Positions 5,572 to 7,214 of a stretch of 7,214 bases of DNA are shown here, in pieces. The number at the start of each line of letters is the position of its first letter. Position 1 is the stretch's first letter. A program made the position numbers and the translations under genes. The stretch covers positions 8,326-15,539 of the forward strand of contig MGXJ01000052.1 of assembly GCA_001801345.1 (NCBI GenBank), in the 5' to 3' direction. The notes beneath the pieces were generated by a model. It did no database searches. It had not been told where the DNA came from and saw only the letters and a program-made list of their open reading frames with translations. This stretch comes from Gammaproteobacteria bacterium RBG_16_37_9 (GTDB lineage Bacteria; Pseudomonadota; Gammaproteobacteria; UBA9339).

Positions 5572-5618
5572 ATTCTCGCATTTTATGGTGATAACTGTAG
5601 GGTGCGAGAATTTTTTTT
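5572..5618 (+). terminator. Rho-independent terminator of the HU-like gene
   Basis: A perfect 9-bp stem ATTCTCGCA (5572-5580) and TGCGAGAAT (5603-5611) encloses a 22-nt loop and runs straight into eight T residues (5611-5618), 46 nt after the stop codon. The loop is longer than usual, but the stem and T-tract are clear. Confidence 0.75.
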
Positions 5619-5622
5619 AACT

Positions 5623-5690
5623 GTCATTCTCGGGTAAGTATTGATTGGTAAGTATTGATTGTCATCCTCGGGCGAAGACCCGAGGATCTC
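5623..5690. repeat. Palindromic repeat with tandem duplication
   Basis: GTCATCCTCGGG (5661-5672) begins a perfect hairpin, ATCCTCGGG (5664-5672) pairing with CCCGAGGAT (5679-5687) around a 6-nt loop CGAAGA. This resembles the short dispersed GTCATCC...GGATCTC palindromes found in many proteobacteria. An 11/12 partial copy GTCATTCTCGGG lies at 5623-5634, and the 14-mer GGTAAGTATTGATT occurs twice in tandem (5633-5646, 5647-5660). There is no T-tract, so it is probably not a terminator. Confidence 0.7.
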
Positions 5691-5756
5691 TTTATATATA
5701 ACAACATTAAAATATCTTCATATTATATTGTTTTTAAACATATTTTTTTATATTTA

Positions 5757-5784
5757 TTGTGCTTTCTTTAAAGAATGTTATACT
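5757..5784 (+). promoter_or_regulatory. ssrA: ssrA promoter with extended -10
   Basis: TATACT (5779-5784) is preceded by TG one base upstream (TGTTATACT), an extended -10 element, and by TTGTGC (5757-5762) at 16 nt as a partial -35. Transcription would begin near 5791, leaving about 30 nt to be removed by RNase P at the tmRNA 5' end, as is normal for ssrA. Confidence 0.55.
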
Positions 5785-5820
5785 AAAGTCGTGGTTTACA
5801 AAATTTTTTTAGCAATACTT

Positions 5821-6212
5821 GGGGGCGATCGGATTCGACGTAGATTGCGAAGCTCAAGGTGCATGCCGAGGAAGTGGTCTTACTCGTAAAATACGACTAC
5901 AAAACAAAATAAACGCCAAAAATAAGCGTTTTGCTTCAAATTCAGCTGCTAACGACAGACTTGCTTTATTAGCTGCCTAGGCTGGATTTGAAATCCGTTT
6001 ACAAGATGTGCTTATGCGTTTTGCTAAACGGTCATTTACATAAGCTGGTAGTTATGGTTTGTTTGATATCAGAACTACTGTATAAAATCAAACTAGCTAA
6101 TTGTTACTCCTGTTCATCGGAGACAACATGCGAAAACTAAAGATGAACTAAGCATGTAGCACTGAAAGTAGAGAATTTGCGGACGCGGGTTCAATTCCCG
6201 CCGCCTCCACCA
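5821..6212 (+). ncRNA. ssrA: Transfer-messenger RNA (tmRNA)
   Basis: tmRNA rescues stalled ribosomes and adds a degradation tag. The 5' end GGGGGCG pairs with CGCCTCC before ACCA (ending 6212), giving the 7-bp alanine acceptor with the G3-U70 wobble read by alanyl-tRNA synthetase. Conserved GGATTCGACG, GCATGCCGAGG and the T arm GCGGG-TTCAATT-CCCGC are present, and CCA is encoded. At 392 nt it is a standard one-piece form. The tag frame ends at TAG 5978-5980. The likely resume codon is GCC at 5915-5917 (after AATAAAC), giving a 21-residue tag that starts AKNKRFASNS and ends AANDRLALLAA. A shorter reading from a GCT at 5945 or 5948 cannot be excluded. The last 11 residues align to E. coli AANDENYALAA. 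No terminator follows clearly. Confidence 0.96.
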
Positions 6213-6565
6213 TAGATAAAGGGGTCAAGTCTCATCTTAGAACAAGTTATTTTTCAACAACTACGGTATTGTTTAGCTGAAGATAAAGGGGTCATTATAC
6301 GTGTCGCTATGCTCGCTAAAGATTTTAGGCCATCGTGGCCCCTAAAATCCGCTCGCATGGCCGCGGTCGCCCTCGTTACCGGCGCTTCGTGTACTACGCA
6401 CACTTCGTAGCCGTCTCTCAAATGGCTTGACGCTGACTATAGATTTTCAGCACTCACTGCGTTCTGCTGAAAATCGTCAGCTTCCGCGGACTACTCGCCT
6501 TCGCCTTCGGCTCTCCTAGCTCGCAGCGAAAGTTATCTCGCATAAGATTTCATTTTTATCTTTTT
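6213..6565. other. Gene-free, GC-rich, hairpin-rich patch behind ssrA
   Basis: Neither strand carries a credible open frame here. The first 80 nt hold two copies of AGATAAAGGGGTCA. From about 6300 to 6540 the composition rises to roughly 56% GC by hand count, far above the AT-rich genes around it. This part has two strong hairpins. The first is GATTTTAGG (6321-6329) with its complement at 6341-6349. The second is GCTGAC plus GATTTTCAGCA (6432-6437, 6442-6452) paired with 6465-6481, 17 bp with a 4-nt bulge. The patch looks like one or several non-autonomous repeat elements, not a decayed gene. Confidence 0.6.
6214..6294. repeat. Direct repeat AGATAAAGGGGTCA, REP-transposase-type end
   Basis: The 14-mer AGATAAAGGGGTCA occurs exactly at 6214-6227 and 6281-6294, 67 nt apart; the first copy starts two bases after the tmRNA CCA. 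From general knowledge, (A)AAGGGGTCA followed by AGTCT-type sequence is common at the borders of REP-associated (Y1, IS200-like) transposase genes in proteobacteria. No transposase is present, so this would be a remnant or non-autonomous element. The link to that family is from memory, not a search. Confidence 0.55.
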
Positions 6566-7021
6566 TTATTTATTCTTTATCCTACGAAGTAGGACGTTAA
6601 ATAACATTATAAAACCCCCAGAGATTTCTGCAATAAAAGCAAGTAACCACCCTATAAACAGGGCCTCTTCTTTGTCAACATGAGAGTCGTATCGTTGTAT
6701 ATGTTTTCTAAATTCGTTGGAATTTTTGAGGTTTTTAAAATCAATTTGAAGCGCTGTATCATAATTTTTAGGATTATTCCTAGCTTGTTCCAATTGATTG
6801 TTTTTTTCTAGTTGGATAAATTTTTCTAATCGATCATAGTCGGCATTTTGTACTCCCTCTCCACCCATAGCAAGAACAAAAAACACAATGAATAAACACC
6901 CATGATATAAAAATATCAGAATTTTGCGTCTAATAAACAGCCGTCTTACGGTCAAGATAATGAAAAATGCGCAAAGTGAAAATAAAAATAATTTTTCGAT
7001 TGATAGTAATAAATCAAACAT
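6566..7021 (-). CDS. Small membrane protein of unknown function
   Basis: A 151-residue protein I do not recognise. It has hydrophobic segments at about 9-25 and 34-53, linked by a basic loop RRLFIRRK, then a hydrophilic, charged and probably helical region (about 58-118, rich in Glu, Asn, Lys), a third membrane segment at 120-145, and a basic end RRIKNK. By the positive-inside rule the 26-33 loop and the C-terminus would be cytoplasmic and the central hydrophilic region periplasmic. The start ATG is preceded by GGGGA at 6 nt, good support for real translation. It lies 41 nt downstream of moeA on the same strand and may be co-transcribed, but nothing in it suggests a role in molybdenum cofactor synthesis. 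Its AT-rich content contrasts with the GC-rich patch after its stop. Confidence 0.65.
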   Translation of the reverse strand: MFDLLLSIEKLFLFSLCAFFIILTVRRLFIRRKILIFLYHGCLFIVFFVLAMGGEGVQNADYDRLEKFIQLEKNNQLEQARNNPKNYDTALQIDFKNLKNSNEFRKHIQRYDSHVDKEEALFIGWLLAFIAEISGGFIMLFNVLLRRIKNK

Positions 7022-7062
7022 AACATATCCCCATTGTCTTACATCTTCATCAACAGAAAAGT

Positions 7063-7214
7063 CTAACTAATATTAAAAAACGTTGCTTTTTCTCCCTGCT
7101 TGAGCTCACTAATATCCTTTGGTACGACAAAAAAACCACTGCTTTGGAGCAATATCGCTAAATGAGCAGAGCCATGAGATTTTAATGGTAATAGCGTGCC
7201 ATTAAGATCTAGTC
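7063..7214 (-). CDS. moeA: Molybdopterin molybdenumtransferase MoeA (C-terminal 49 residues)
   Basis: An open frame enters from the right window edge and ends at TAG (7063-7065). The visible 49 residues read LDLNGTLLPLKSHGSAHL, then about 12 hydrophobic residues, then VVPKDISELKQGEKATFF. This matches the C-terminal beta-barrel domain (domain IV) of MoeA, whose hallmark is the LP...SHGSA..L pattern followed by G-hydrophobic-P and a GE-x-V strand. MoeA inserts molybdate into adenylylated molybdopterin to complete the molybdenum cofactor. Most of the gene lies outside the window, so its integrity is unknown; the visible end is intact. The small membrane-protein gene follows 41 nt downstream. Confidence 0.82.
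   Translation of the reverse strand, partial: LDLNGTLLPLKSHGSAHLAILLQSSGFFVVPKDISELKQGEKATFFNIS

Noticed and set aside
5563..5589. TTGACA followed by TATGGT as a promoter inside the HU terminator
   Set aside because: The 15-nt spacing and weak -10 are poor, and any transcript would run at once into the T-tract; probably chance.
5659..5889. Open frame of 76 codons on the plus strand
   Set aside because: It runs through a palindromic repeat and the ssrA promoter into the tmRNA 5' end, with no ribosome binding site.
6192..6212. ssrA 3' end as a used attachment site
   Set aside because: No second copy of this sequence and no integrase gene are present in the window, so integration cannot be supported here.

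Overview
The window comes from an AT-rich gammaproteobacterium, most likely in or near the Legionellales/Coxiellaceae. The evidence is a gamma-type rplM-rpsI-sspA-sspB block, a DolP-type BON lipoprotein next to a GmhA/DiaA-type SIS protein, a one-piece tmRNA whose tag ends in AANDRLALLAA, and many short palindromic intergenic repeats. The order-level placement is inference; the gammaproteobacterial assignment is firm.

Left part (1-1666, plus strand): a tight three-gene run holds the 3' part of a SIS-domain phosphoheptose isomerase/DiaA gene, a two-BON-domain outer-membrane lipoprotein (dolP/yraP) that overlaps it by 4 nt, and a short M50 site-2 protease 11 nt further on. A convergent gene (1847-2404, minus) encodes a secreted protein of unknown function with a histidine-rich tail. 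The gap between them is almost filled by a long imperfect palindrome (repeat A).

Middle part (2616-4884, minus strand): rplM, rpsI, tRNA-Gln(CTG), sspA and sspB read in that order. Two more palindromic repeats sit here: repeat B between sspA and sspB, and repeat C, a shortened form of A, between the tRNA and sspA. Repeat B shares an apical core with A but has different arms, and it lies in frame upstream of sspB, creating a false N-terminal extension. The bc1-complex genes found between rpsI and sspA in Pseudomonas are absent.

Right part: a divergent gene encodes an HU-family protein with a lysine-rich N-terminal tail (5115-5525), followed by a good rho-independent terminator, a palindromic repeat and ssrA (tmRNA, 5821-6212). 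Just after the tmRNA CCA end begins a gene-free stretch (6213-6565) with a 14-nt direct repeat of the type seen around REP-associated transposases and a GC-rich patch (about 56% GC by hand count) with strong hairpins. On the minus strand follow a small unknown membrane protein (6566-7021) and the C-terminal end of moeA (7063 to the window edge).

Functional links: tmRNA supplies the degradation tag and SspB is the adaptor that hands tagged proteins to ClpXP. The last 11 residues of this tag align without gaps to the E. coli tag, keeping the SspB-contacting AAND and the ClpX-contacting LAA. No wholly new multi-gene system is visible. The most unusual material is the palindromic repeat family with a shared apex and divergent arms, and the foreign-looking patch behind ssrA.
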